Origin: JAJAZB01 sp964244295
Lineage (GTDB): Bacteria > Bacteroidota > Bacteroidia > Cytophagales > Spirosomataceae
Length of the DNA: 64,000 nt
Direction: 5' to 3'
NCBI GenBank assembly: GCA_964244295.1
Contig: CAXTIG010000005.1
Span: 140,681 to 204,680, forward strand
A program made the translations under genes and the position numbers. Numbering within the stretch: position 1 is the first letter of the stretch; each line of letters begins with the position of its first letter. Below are positions 6,731 to 14,219 of the stretch, in pieces. The notes beneath the pieces are model-generated. The model saw nothing but the letters and a program-made list of their open reading frames with translations. It had not been told where the DNA came from and ran no database searches.

Positions 6731-8014
6731 TTACACGGCCCTTAAAAACGGGGTTTGTCGCTGGCGTTCGGCCCAAAAGTCTTTCATTTTCCGGGCGTGT
6801 TCGTGCGGGGTTACTTTGATGTAGGTCAAAAACGCCTTCTCGGTGCGGTGGCCGGTAATGGCCCGGATGGTGACGGTATCGAGGCCCATTTTATAGCAGT
6901 TGGTGGCAAAACTACGCCGGGCGGTGTGGGTGCTGACCAACTCCCATTTTGCCGCCGTGGTCGTGAGGCGAAACCCGCCTTTGGTGATGCGTTCCTCCAC
7001 GGCATCGGTCAGCCCGGCGCGTTGGGCAATCTGTTTCAAAAACTCGTTCATCTTCTGGTTGGAAATCGCCGGGGGCAGGGAATTGGCCGTTTTGCCCGCG
7101 TACTTGGCGAATACCGTCCGCACCACGGGGTAAACGGGTATCACCACGGTTTCGCCCGTTTTCTGGGTCTCAATCTCAATAAAATCGCCGTCGGCGGTCA
7201 GGTGGCGCGGGTCGAGGCGGGTAAAATCCGAAAACCGGAGACCCGTCCAGCAGCCCACCAAAAACAAATTCCTCACCCGGTCGAGGCGCGGGGCGGTACT
7301 CAGGTCGAGGCAGCGGAGGGTTTCGAGTTCCTCCTCGTTGAGGTAAATCGCCGATGTCTCCTCGGTAATTTTCTTAAACCGTTTCGAGCGAAAATCGACT
7401 TTGGAATTGATACCCCGCTCGGTGGCCTCGTTGAGAAACGATTTGAGCGTTTTGATATGATTGCCGATGTAGTTGGCCGAATACCCTTTTTTGGTCAGCC
7501 AGCCCGTGAAGTCGGCGTAAAAATCGAGGTTGATTCTATCGAAGTCGAGGGCGCGGTACGCCTTCGTTTTCTTGCTGAACTCCTGAAGTTTTTTCAAAAC
7601 CACCTTGTAGGCCCGAATCGTGACCGGCAAAACCCGTTTACTGGTTTCGTTCTCTTCGATGTACCGTTCGATGAAGACGAACAACGTATCGGCCTTTGTT
7701 GGCCGGGGCACGTCGCGTCCCAAGTTGGCGTCGAGCAGTTGGCGCAACTCCTCCGGGGTGGGGTCGGTTTCGTGCTGGGTCTTGTAGGCACTCAGTAGCC
7801 GCCCGGCTCTGGATTCCAAATCGCTCAGGCGGGCGTTGAGGTCGCTGGCCAGGGGGGAACCTTTGGCCCGTTGGCGGGCGGCATCCCATTGATCGGGCGG
7901 AATGGTTTCCTTCGTGGGGTACACCAGGCGCTGGGTACCGTACCGGGCTACGAAGTTGATGGGCGTCGGTTTTACCCCGCCCGGAGTGCGGAGGTTGAAA
8001 CTAAATTTTGCCAC
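6731..8014 (-). CDS. Tyrosine site-specific recombinase (integrase)
   Basis: 427 aa from GTG at 8014 (VAKFSFNLRTP), the usual start form in Bacteroidota integrases. A longer TTG-initiated frame exists but adds no conserved sequence. Order: N-terminal arm-binding domain (residues ~1-95), SAM-like core-binding domain (~105-210), catalytic domain (~230-415). Catalytic residues visible are Arg in CWTGLRFSD, Lys in the IEIETQKTGE strand, His-x-x-Arg in THTARRSF, the GHRTEKAFL block, and Tyr in the following TYIKVT segment. It mediates integration and excision at the tRNA-Gln site and sits next to the distal attachment repeat. Confidence 0.93.
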   Translation of the reverse strand: MAKFSFNLRTPGGVKPTPINFVARYGTQRLVYPTKETIPPDQWDAARQRAKGSPLASDLNARLSDLESRAGRLLSAYKTQHETDPTPEELRQLLDANLGRDVPRPTKADTLFVFIERYIEENETSKRVLPVTIRAYKVVLKKLQEFSKKTKAYRALDFDRINLDFYADFTGWLTKKGYSANYIGNHIKTLKSFLNEATERGINSKVDFRSKRFKKITEETSAIYLNEEELETLRCLDLSTAPRLDRVRNLFLVGCWTGLRFSDFTRLDPRHLTADGDFIEIETQKTGETVVIPVYPVVRTVFAKYAGKTANSLPPAISNQKMNEFLKQIAQRAGLTDAVEERITKGGFRLTTTAAKWELVSTHTARRSFATNCYKMGLDTVTIRAITGHRTEKAFLTYIKVTPHEHARKMKDFWAERQRQTPFLRAV

Positions 8015-8057
8015 GTTTTTAAGTTTGAAAATCGAACGATGCAAACATAGCAAAAAC

Positions 8058-8094
8058 CGACAACCAAATGAATCGGTTGTCGGATCGGTTGTCG
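8058..8094. repeat. Candidate arm-type integrase sites, distal end / integrase operator
   Basis: Three copies of GGTTGTCG: inverted at 8058-8065, direct at 8075-8082 and 8087-8094 (12-bp period). They lie 44-80 bp upstream of the integrase start and match the octamer near the other end. They could be arm-type recombinase sites, an autoregulatory operator, or both. Confidence 0.5.
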
Positions 8095-8205
8095 AAAACG
8101 TTGTATTTATCCGTTCTTACTTGTTTTTAGTTGAATCTAAATTTTGAATTAACTAATTGAAGTACAGACAATAATAATAAAAATAAGAATGCGGGAAATT
8201 GCATC

Positions 8206-8228
8206 GTTCGAGTCCTTGTCGGTCAACC
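8206..8228 (+). other. Attachment site, distal side
   Basis: Exact 23-bp copy of tRNA positions 2041-2063, without the rest of the tRNA. It marks the far boundary of the element. Confidence 0.9.
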
Positions 8229-8237
8229 AGAAAATCA

Positions 8238-8275
8238 AAACCCCACTCACCGTAAAAAGAGAGCGGGGTTTGTTT
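8238..8275 (+). terminator. Hairpin beyond the distal attachment site (probable original tRNA terminator)
   Basis: AAACCCCACTC / GAGCGGGGTTT (one mismatch), then TGTTTT. Its position relative to the repeat mirrors the hairpin following the tRNA, so it is probably the tRNA-Gln terminator displaced by integration. Confidence 0.6.
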
Positions 8276-8290
8276 TGGGCACCCGTCCAG

Positions 8291-9235
8291 TTATAATTCC
8301 GGCAACACCACCCAGTAAAACGTCACGATGCGCCGCCGCTGGTCGTTGACCGGCAGCGAAGCGGGCAAGCCCCTGGGAATTTCCTCGCCCAGGCCCAGCA
8401 CGCTGATCGTGATGTCGAGGGGATAGGCCCCGGCTTGTTTCCGGGCGCGGATCAGGGTCTCGAGCAAGCCTTTGACGGCCCCCGCCCGGAGTTCGGATAG
8501 CTTCCGGTTCAGGTCGCTGCTGGTGGGATCGGGCACGTCGTCTTCTTTCGCCAGGCGCCGGGCCAATTCATGGTACAGCCGACTTCCCGGTTCCACGGGA
8601 GTGGCGTCGGAATAGCCCGTGACGATGATCTCGCCCTTCAATTTCTTGAAACCGTCTTTGTACTTCTCGGCGAACGTGAACAGTTTTTGAACAATGGGCC
8701 GGAACCGCCGCTGCCCTTCCCGTACCTGCTCGGAGTTGAAAGTGAATTCGCCCGATTCGAACAGGGTCTTGATTTCGGAGCGGCTGAAGGTTTCGTTTCC
8801 CAGAAAATCAACGATGACCTCCGTTTTTTTGTCCAAAATCCGGAGCGTCTCCGCCGACTTCATCACGGCCCGGTTGGCTACCGTCAGCACCTCACTTTCG
8901 CGTTGTTTACTTTGCCCGCTCGCGTACGAATCCACGCCGGCCAGGGCCCGTCGCAGTTGCTGGCGGTTGGCTTCGATGGTGGCCCGTTCGGCGACCACGT
9001 AGGACTGAATTTCGTCGTTGGCCGATCCCGCTATCTTCCCCTCGGCAGTGGCTTTACCGGACTGTTCAGCCAGTTTATCCAGCAACTTCAGCGTGTTCTC
9101 CTGCGATTGCAGGGCGGTGGTCAGGGCCAGCGAAGAGCGCCTGACCGCCGTGGTGTTACGCGAACAAGCCAGTGTCCAGAAAACGACCACCAGCATCGTG
9201 AGAAAGCGCGTTGGGAAAGAAGAGGGAGCACTCAT
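8291..9235 (-). CDS. OmpA-like lipoprotein with coiled coil
   Basis: 314 aa. The lipoprotein signal has a lipobox near residues 20-23 (TLAC), so it is probably anchored in the outer membrane. Residues ~30-130 are a long heptad-rich helix. The C-terminal ~130 residues resemble an OmpA/MotB peptidoglycan-binding domain: GEIIVTGYSDATPV, then LSELRAGAVKGLL, ending in NDQRRRIVTFYW. Its start overlaps the stop of the upstream Ser/Thr kinase gene (ATGA), so the two are translationally coupled. It may be an envelope component controlled by, or scaffolding, the kinase. Confidence 0.75.
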   Translation of the reverse strand: MSAPSSFPTRFLTMLVVVFWTLACSRNTTAVRRSSLALTTALQSQENTLKLLDKLAEQSGKATAEGKIAGSANDEIQSYVVAERATIEANRQQLRRALAGVDSYASGQSKQRESEVLTVANRAVMKSAETLRILDKKTEVIVDFLGNETFSRSEIKTLFESGEFTFNSEQVREGQRRFRPIVQKLFTFAEKYKDGFKKLKGEIIVTGYSDATPVEPGSRLYHELARRLAKEDDVPDPTSSDLNRKLSELRAGAVKGLLETLIRARKQAGAYPLDITISVLGLGEEIPRGLPASLPVNDQRRRIVTFYWVVLPEL

Positions 9236-10968
9236 TGATTTACTTCGGTATCGGGTACAAACGTCTGCTTTAATTTTTTTCTACGCTTGGGCACCGGAGT
9301 GGTTTTTACGCTCACGTCGCCTTTCAATTGCTTCATCCATTCCTGCAAGGCGGGTTCGGGTCGGAGCGTGTAGGCGGTTTCGTACCAGTGCAGGGCGGCC
9401 TGCCGGGTGGCCGGATCGCCGTTTTTTTGGTAAGCCAGTCGTGCTTCGGCGGCCCGAACCGCGCACATGACGTAGAGCGAATCCAGCCCCGGGCCGCCAT
9501 CCGGCGCGGTTCGATGGCGGGCAAATGCCCGGCGGGCAGCGGCAAAAACCGCCGGGTGCCGGGCGCGGGGTATCCGCCCCAACCCGAGCAAAAGCCGGGT
9601 CGCCTGCCGCCATGAAAGCGGGGTAACCCCGTCGGAATCCGGCGGTAGTTGGGCCGTCGACTTTGCAGCAGGGAGCACAGCAGTTTCGGTGGTCGGTGGG
9701 GTCGCGGAATCGGTCGTGGTGGCTGGGTTCTGCACTGCCCGCGAGGAGGCATTCCAAAAGTAGCCCGCCAAAATTCCGCCCAGCACCAGTACCAACACCA
9801 GTCCTCCCACCGCCCGCTTCCCCGCTGAAATCGCTGGTTGGTTGGTTTGGATCGAAGTTCGTGGCGATACCGGCCTGCTGTTTTCTTCGGGCCGGTCAGC
9901 GTGGGCCGGGGCCGGGATGCGATCGCCGGAGGGCTTGGCAGCGGGCACAGAAACCCGTTTTGTCGGGGCAACCGGCGTTGAGGCCGCTTCCGGCGACCTC
10001 CCCCCACTGATTTCGGTCGGGTCGCTGGGGGCAGTGACCCGGCTGACGGGAATGATGCCCCCCCTGGGTTCGGTCACAACGGTAGTCGGTTCCTCCCGAA
10101 CGGGCTGACCCAAGCCCGGTTGGGACGGCAGCCGGAGCGCGTCGAGGTCAGCCAGAAATTCCGGCACGAGTTGGTACCGGTCGGCGGGGTCTTTGCGGGT
10201 GGCCCGTTGGATGAGGGGGTTGAAAACGGCCAGTTCGCCCGGCAGCTCGGGCAACGGTTTTTTGAGGATGGCCTCCTGAATGTCGAACGCACTGCGGGTG
10301 CTCAGGCCATCGTAGGGGCTGCGGCCCATCAGCAGGGTGTGGATCAGGACCCCCAGCGAGTAAATGTCCGTGCGGTGGTCTACCTCCTTCAGGCCCCGCA
10401 CCTGCTCCGGACTCATGTACATCGGCGAACCCAGCACTTCCTGCACGCCGGTTAGTCCCAGTGCCATGCTGTTGAGTTGGGCTTCGCGCTGGTCGAGGGC
10501 TTTGGCAATTCCGAAATCCATAATTTTCAGCTTGCCGGTGTCGGTCAGGAAAAAATTACTCGGCTTTACGTCGCGGTGAACGATTTTCCGGGCGTGGCAG
10601 GTAGCAAACGCGGGCAGCAACTGCCGCATCCAGGCGAGAAGTTGGGCCGGGGCCACCGGTCCTTCGCGCCGGATGTACCGCAGCAAATCGACCCCCGTGA
10701 GGAGTTCCATCACGATGGCCATCCGCTGACCGTCTTCCAAAAAATCCCGGATTTGGCAAACCTGCTCGATGTCACGCAGCGATTTGAGGGCCTCCATCTC
10801 GTTGCGAAAGCGCTTGCGGATTGCCTCGTGGGTGGCCAGGTCGAGGTTGAGCACTTTAATCGCAAATGGATCCTGAAGGCTGTTGACAGCGAAATACACC
10901 TTCGCCATGCCCCCGGAGCCAATTTGGTGCCGGAGGGTGTAGGAAGCGATGCGTTCGGGTTCCACCAT
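9232..10968 (-). CDS. PknB-type Ser/Thr protein kinase with transmembrane segment
   Basis: 578 aa from ATG at 10968 (MVEPERIASYTL). The open frame is longer, but the extra part is antisense to the divergent FMN reductase gene. The kinase domain spans residues ~10-280: glycine loop GSGGMAKVYF, Lys in FAIKVL, catalytic loop HRDVKPSNFF, DFGIAK, and activation segment GSPMYMSPEQ. A Pro/Thr-rich linker follows, then one membrane segment at about residues 385-403 (GGLVLVLVLGGILAGYF) and an extracytoplasmic helical domain ending in lysines. It presumably phosphorylates cytoplasmic targets in response to envelope signals, and is coupled to the OmpA-like lipoprotein downstream. Confidence 0.92.
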   Translation of the reverse strand: MVEPERIASYTLRHQIGSGGMAKVYFAVNSLQDPFAIKVLNLDLATHEAIRKRFRNEMEALKSLRDIEQVCQIRDFLEDGQRMAIVMELLTGVDLLRYIRREGPVAPAQLLAWMRQLLPAFATCHARKIVHRDVKPSNFFLTDTGKLKIMDFGIAKALDQREAQLNSMALGLTGVQEVLGSPMYMSPEQVRGLKEVDHRTDIYSLGVLIHTLLMGRSPYDGLSTRSAFDIQEAILKKPLPELPGELAVFNPLIQRATRKDPADRYQLVPEFLADLDALRLPSQPGLGQPVREEPTTVVTEPRGGIIPVSRVTAPSDPTEISGGRSPEAASTPVAPTKRVSVPAAKPSGDRIPAPAHADRPEENSRPVSPRTSIQTNQPAISAGKRAVGGLVLVLVLGGILAGYFWNASSRAVQNPATTTDSATPPTTETAVLPAAKSTAQLPPDSDGVTPLSWRQATRLLLGLGRIPRARHPAVFAAARRAFARHRTAPDGGPGLDSLYVMCAVRAAEARLAYQKNGDPATRQAALHWYETAYTLRPEPALQEWMKQLKGDVSVKTTPVPKRRKKLKQTFVPDTEVNQ

Positions 10969-11111
10969 GAGCGCAGGGAAAGGCGGATGAATCGAGAGGG
11001 GTAGCTTGACCACCAACGGGTTGGCACGAAAGATAAGAATTTTTGGGGTTGGCGACCCGTGGTGCCGGGGAACTTCCCCCACCCGCCCCGGCTTTTCTCC
11101 CAAAAACTGCC

Positions 11112-11645
11112 ATGAAAACCCTCCTCGCCCTCTCCGGCAGCCTGCGCACCGACTCGGCCAACGCCACAATTCTCCGCGCCCTCGCCGCCCAGGCTCCCGC
11201 CGGAGTGCAGTTCGTTTTTTACGAAAATCTGGCCTCTATTCCGCCCTTCGCGCCGACACCCAACGAAACCGAACCGCCCGCTGCCGTTACCGACCTGCGC
11301 CGCCAGATGGCCGCCGCCGATGGCGTGATCGTCTGCACACCGGAGTACGCCTTCGGCATTCCCGGTGCGCTCAAAAACGCGCTTGACTGGACAGTAGGTT
11401 CGGGTGATTTTTTGGGGAAACCCGTGGTACTCATCACGGCTTCGCTGGTCGGCGACAAGGCCCACCAGGCCCTTGCCTGGGTGTTCGAGGCGCTCGGGGC
11501 CAACGTGGTGCCGGGCGGTACGTTGCTGATTTCAGGGGTAAGGCAGAAGCTTGGCCCGTCCGGCACCGTAACCGATCCCGCCACCGCCCAGGCGCTCCAA
11601 ACCGTGCTCGACGCGCTGGTTACGGCGGTGAATAACCTTCCTTGA
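11112..11645 (+). CDS. NAD(P)H-dependent FMN reductase (flavodoxin-like fold)
   Basis: 177 aa from ATG at 11112 (MKTLLALSGSLRTDSANATI). GSLR-x-S-N is the FMN phosphate-binding loop of the NADPH-dependent FMN reductase family. VCTPEYAFGIPGALKNALDW is the second flavin-contacting segment, and FLGKPVVLITAS follows. Family members reduce FMN or quinones, sometimes azo dyes or chromate; the physiological substrate cannot be told. It is divergent from the Ser/Thr kinase (143 bp between starts) and followed by a large palindrome. Confidence 0.88.
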   Translation: MKTLLALSGSLRTDSANATILRALAAQAPAGVQFVFYENLASIPPFAPTPNETEPPAAVTDLRRQMAAADGVIVCTPEYAFGIPGALKNALDWTVGSGDFLGKPVVLITASLVGDKAHQALAWVFEALGANVVPGGTLLISGVRQKLGPSGTVTDPATAQALQTVLDALVTAVNNLP

Positions 11646-11705
11646 CCTTGGTTTTTATCTTCAAAAAAGCTGTTTAGAATTTAGAAAAAGGGTCTGTTCC
11701 ACAGC

Positions 11706-11839
11706 GGCAGTTCCACTGGGGCTGTCATCCCGACGCAGGAGGGATCTCGTTGGTTTGCCATACCCTTTGCCGGTAGCCAACAGTTCGATTCCCAAACGAG
11801 ATCCCTCCTGCGTCGGGATGACAGCCTAGTGGAACTGCC
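11706..11839. repeat. Long palindrome (about 48-bp arms), GTCATCCCGACGCAGGAGGG family
   Basis: Positions 11706-11753 and 11792-11839 are near-perfect reverse complements around a 38-bp loop. It sits in the gap between the convergent FMN reductase and RNA helicase genes. The core GTCATCCCGACGCAGGAGGG is the kind of dispersed palindromic unit found in several bacterial phyla. Confidence 0.85.
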
Positions 11840-11880
11840 CCTTTTTCCTAAAAACTCAAATACTAAACAGGTTCAAAATC

Positions 11881-11918
11881 AAAAAAGCCGCTCAGAATAG
11901 TTCTGAGCGGCTTTTTTG
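11881..11918. terminator. Bidirectional terminator at helicase 3' end
   Basis: AAAAAAGCCGCTCAGAA ... TTCTGAGCGGCTTTTTT, a perfect stem flanked by A and T runs on both strands, immediately downstream of the helicase stop (minus strand). Confidence 0.9.
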
Positions 11919-11919
11919 A

Positions 11920-13443
11920 TTAATCCTGCGAAACAACCGGGTTGGCCGTTCCTTCGGCCCGAACCTCATTGGGTTGGCTCTCTCCGAGCTTGGGGCCTTT
12001 GGGCCGGTTGCGCTTTTTCTTGCGGCGGCGGGCCGGGTCGCCGGGCTGACCGTCGGGGCGGAGAGCCTGGGCCACGGCTGGAATCGGAGCGCCGTTTTCA
12101 GCCACCGGAGCCGGGGCTGAATACTCCCGCCGGGGCGGGCGGCCATCCGGTCGACGCTCGCCCCGGGGCCGGTCGCCATCGCGGCGGGGCGGGCGACCGT
12201 CGCTGCGGGCCGGGCCGGAACCACTGCGTCCGCGAGGACCGCTACTACCACCTCCGCCGTCGCGTTTGGCGCGTAGGCCGCTGAAGCGGACGGGGTCGAA
12301 TTCGGGGGCGGGCCCGTAGCCCAACTCTTCGGTGATGCTGCGTTTTTCGACGGTTTTTTCCAGCAATTTCTCGATCCGTACCACCCGGTCCTGATCCTGG
12401 TCGCTGATGAAGGTGATGGCCGTCCCGGTGGTGGCGGCGCGGGCGGTGCGGCCAATCCGGTGGACGTAGTCCTCGGCGTCGCGGGGGATGTCGTAGTTCA
12501 CCACGTGGGTGAGGTTGTCGATGTCGATGCCCCGCGAGAGTACGTCGGTGGCGACGAGAATGGGAAACGTTTTGTTTTTGAAATCGCGCAATACCACTTC
12601 GCGATCATCTTGTTCCAGGTCGGAAGAGATGCCCCGCGCTGCGTAGCCCAGTTTACTGATGGCCCTTGCGATGTGCCCCACTTCCGACTTGCGCGAGGTG
12701 AAGAGCACCATGCTTTGCACATTGCTCTTTTTGATGAGGTGTTCCAGAATCGGCAGTTTCTGGCGGTCGTAGGCCATGTAAAACTGCTGGTCGATGCCCT
12801 CGGCGGGTTTGGAAACGGCCAGCCGGATTTCGTGCGGTTCGCGCAGGATGCGTTTGGCAAATTCACGAATTTTATTCGGCATCGTGGCCGAAAAAAGCAG
12901 CGTCTGGCGCTCGGTGGGCAGGGTTTTGACGATGTTCAGAATGTCGTCCGAAAAACCCATGTCGAGCATTTTGTCGGCCTCGTCGAGCACGAGGTAGTCG
13001 ATTTTGTCGAACTTCACGTAGCCCAACTGCATGTGGGCCATGAGCCGCCCCGGCGTGGCGATGATGATGTCAGCCCCGGTGGTGAGTGCCTTGCGTTGCT
13101 GGTCCCAGCCGTCGCCGCCGCCGCCGCCGTAAATGGCGGTGCTGCTCGCCTGCACGAAGTAGCTGAAGCCCTCCACCTGCTCGTCAATTTGCTTGGCCAG
13201 CTCGCGGGTGGGCACCAGAATGAGCGTGCTGGTGTGGTCGTGGTTGGCGTGTGAGATTTTGTCGAGGAGCGGAATGAGGTAGGCGGCGGTTTTGCCGGTG
13301 CCGGTCTGGGCGGAGGCGATGAGGTCGCGGCCTTCGAGGATTTTCGGGATGGCTTGCTCCTGAATGGGCGTGGCCTGGAGGTAATTCATGGCATCCACGC
13401 CGGCCAGCAGGTCGTCGTGGAGATTAAAATCGTGAAAAGTCAA
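11920..13443 (-). CDS. DEAD-box ATP-dependent RNA helicase
   Basis: 507 aa. All core motifs are present: Q motif (YLQATPIQEQAIP), motif I AQTGTGKT, Ia PTRELAKQI, GG, Ib ATPGRL, II DEAD, III SAT, IV-VI ending in ATDVLSRGIDID and HRIGRTARA. Residues ~385-507 are a low-complexity Arg/Gly/Pro-rich tail (GGGGSSGPRGRSGSG, RPDGRPPRRE) and a basic RRRKKKRNRPKGPK patch, as in RhlE/CshA-like helicases that bind rRNA or mRNA. The likely role is ribosome assembly or RNA turnover, especially in the cold. A TATCTTTG -7 box lies 73 bp upstream. Confidence 0.93.
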   Translation of the reverse strand: MTFHDFNLHDDLLAGVDAMNYLQATPIQEQAIPKILEGRDLIASAQTGTGKTAAYLIPLLDKISHANHDHTSTLILVPTRELAKQIDEQVEGFSYFVQASSTAIYGGGGGDGWDQQRKALTTGADIIIATPGRLMAHMQLGYVKFDKIDYLVLDEADKMLDMGFSDDILNIVKTLPTERQTLLFSATMPNKIREFAKRILREPHEIRLAVSKPAEGIDQQFYMAYDRQKLPILEHLIKKSNVQSMVLFTSRKSEVGHIARAISKLGYAARGISSDLEQDDREVVLRDFKNKTFPILVATDVLSRGIDIDNLTHVVNYDIPRDAEDYVHRIGRTARAATTGTAITFISDQDQDRVVRIEKLLEKTVEKRSITEELGYGPAPEFDPVRFSGLRAKRDGGGGSSGPRGRSGSGPARSDGRPPRRDGDRPRGERRPDGRPPRREYSAPAPVAENGAPIPAVAQALRPDGQPGDPARRRKKKRNRPKGPKLGESQPNEVRAEGTANPVVSQD

Positions 13444-13515
13444 GGAACAGCACGTTTAAAGTGGAAAGAATACGCTGACCACTTTTGCCGGGCCAGCTAA
13501 CCGCTTGATTGGTAG

Positions 13516-13523
13516 CAAAGATA
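13516..13523 (-). promoter_or_regulatory. -7 element (TATCTTTG) of the helicase promoter
   Basis: TATCTTTG read on the minus strand, 73 bp upstream of the helicase start. The expected -33 TTG is only weakly matched. Confidence 0.5.
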
Positions 13524-13618
13524 GGGCTTTTGCGCCGAGGAATAAGCCGAGGCGGGGCGGGCTTGTGGGGTTGGGGGAAAGTTTTTAAGTTAGCGGGGCG
13601 ATTGCGACCCCGATTCCC

Positions 13619-14074
13619 ATGAGCAAGAAACAATCCCTGATTCGCTGGTACCGGACGCAGATTTCCGACCTCACGCTGCGTTTGGAAGACGCTGAATTCA
13701 ACGGAGTGGAGGTTGAACTCCGCGAAGCGTTGGAGGAAAGCCGAACCCGTTTCGAGTATTTACTGAATCTGATTCTCTTCGACGGTGAAGTTCGGGGCGA
13801 ACCGCCGAAACGAATCATCCGCGCCACTAAACCCCAGCCAGCCATGCCAGCCTACGATTTCGACGCGTACTTCGAGCAGTTGCAAGCCGCCGAAAGCACC
13901 GAAGCGCGGCAAGCCGTCCGCCAGGAGAGGGAAAACTACGTTGCCTCGCTCTCCGAAACCGAGCGACAGCAATTTCGCGAAGCGTACAACCAGTACCTGA
14001 AAGCCGAAGCCGAGCGCTTCCGCCGCATGGCCGACCAGGCCGAGGAGATGTTTGGGGTGAAGCGGGCGGCGTGA
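13619..14074 (+). CDS. Unknown 151-aa coiled-coil protein
   Basis: No family recognised. It is strongly charged and almost entirely helical: residues 1-50 (ISDLTLRLEDAEFNGVEVEL) and 85-151 (AVRQERENYVASLSETERQQ) have heptad character, separated by a proline-containing linker (PQPAMPAYDFDAY). There is no signal peptide or membrane segment, so it is probably cytoplasmic. It is divergent from the helicase and ends at a strong terminator. Confidence 0.65.
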   Translation: MSKKQSLIRWYRTQISDLTLRLEDAEFNGVEVELREALEESRTRFEYLLNLILFDGEVRGEPPKRIIRATKPQPAMPAYDFDAYFEQLQAAESTEARQAVRQERENYVASLSETERQQFREAYNQYLKAEAERFRRMADQAEEMFGVKRAA

Positions 14075-14160
14075 GGGGAGTTACAAACTTCGGGTTATGG
14101 CCGTTCGGTTCTCGCGGGGGTCGGACAATCAACGCTTTTTCCCTACTCAATACCGCCCTA

Positions 14161-14214
14161 CCATCAAACGTGAAAACCACTCCCGACATCGGGAGTGGTT
14201 TTCACGTTTGATGG
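14161..14214. terminator. Bidirectional terminator between convergent genes
   Basis: A near-perfect palindrome with ~25-bp arms (core AACCACTCCCGA-cat-CGGGAGTGGTT), located between the plus-strand gene ending at 14074 and the minus-strand gene ending at 14220. Confidence 0.8.
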
Positions 14215-14219
14215 TGAAG

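Larger units (their letters stand above)
2041..8228. mobile_element. 6.2-kb integrative element in the 3' end of tRNA-Gln
   Basis: A perfect 23-bp direct repeat, 2041-2063 (inside the tRNA) and 8206-8228, brackets 6165 bp plus one repeat copy. All inner genes lie on the minus strand. From the distal end inward they are: tyrosine integrase, nucleotidyltransferase-like protein, two paralogous 79-aa proteins, an AT-richer unknown gene, excisionase-like HTH, a small unknown, a replication-initiator-like protein and a DUF2158 protein. Integrase next to one attachment repeat and a tRNA target is the classic layout of a site-specific element. No relaxase, conjugation, capsid or filamentous-phage assembly gene is visible, so it is either a satellite/mobilizable element or a small autonomously replicating island. 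Confidence 0.9.

Noticed and set aside
2041..8228. Filamentous-phage (inovirus-like) prophage of about 6 kb.
   Set aside because: Size and a gene II/X-like protein would fit, but there is no Zot/pI-like ATPase, no run of small membrane coat proteins and no adsorption protein.
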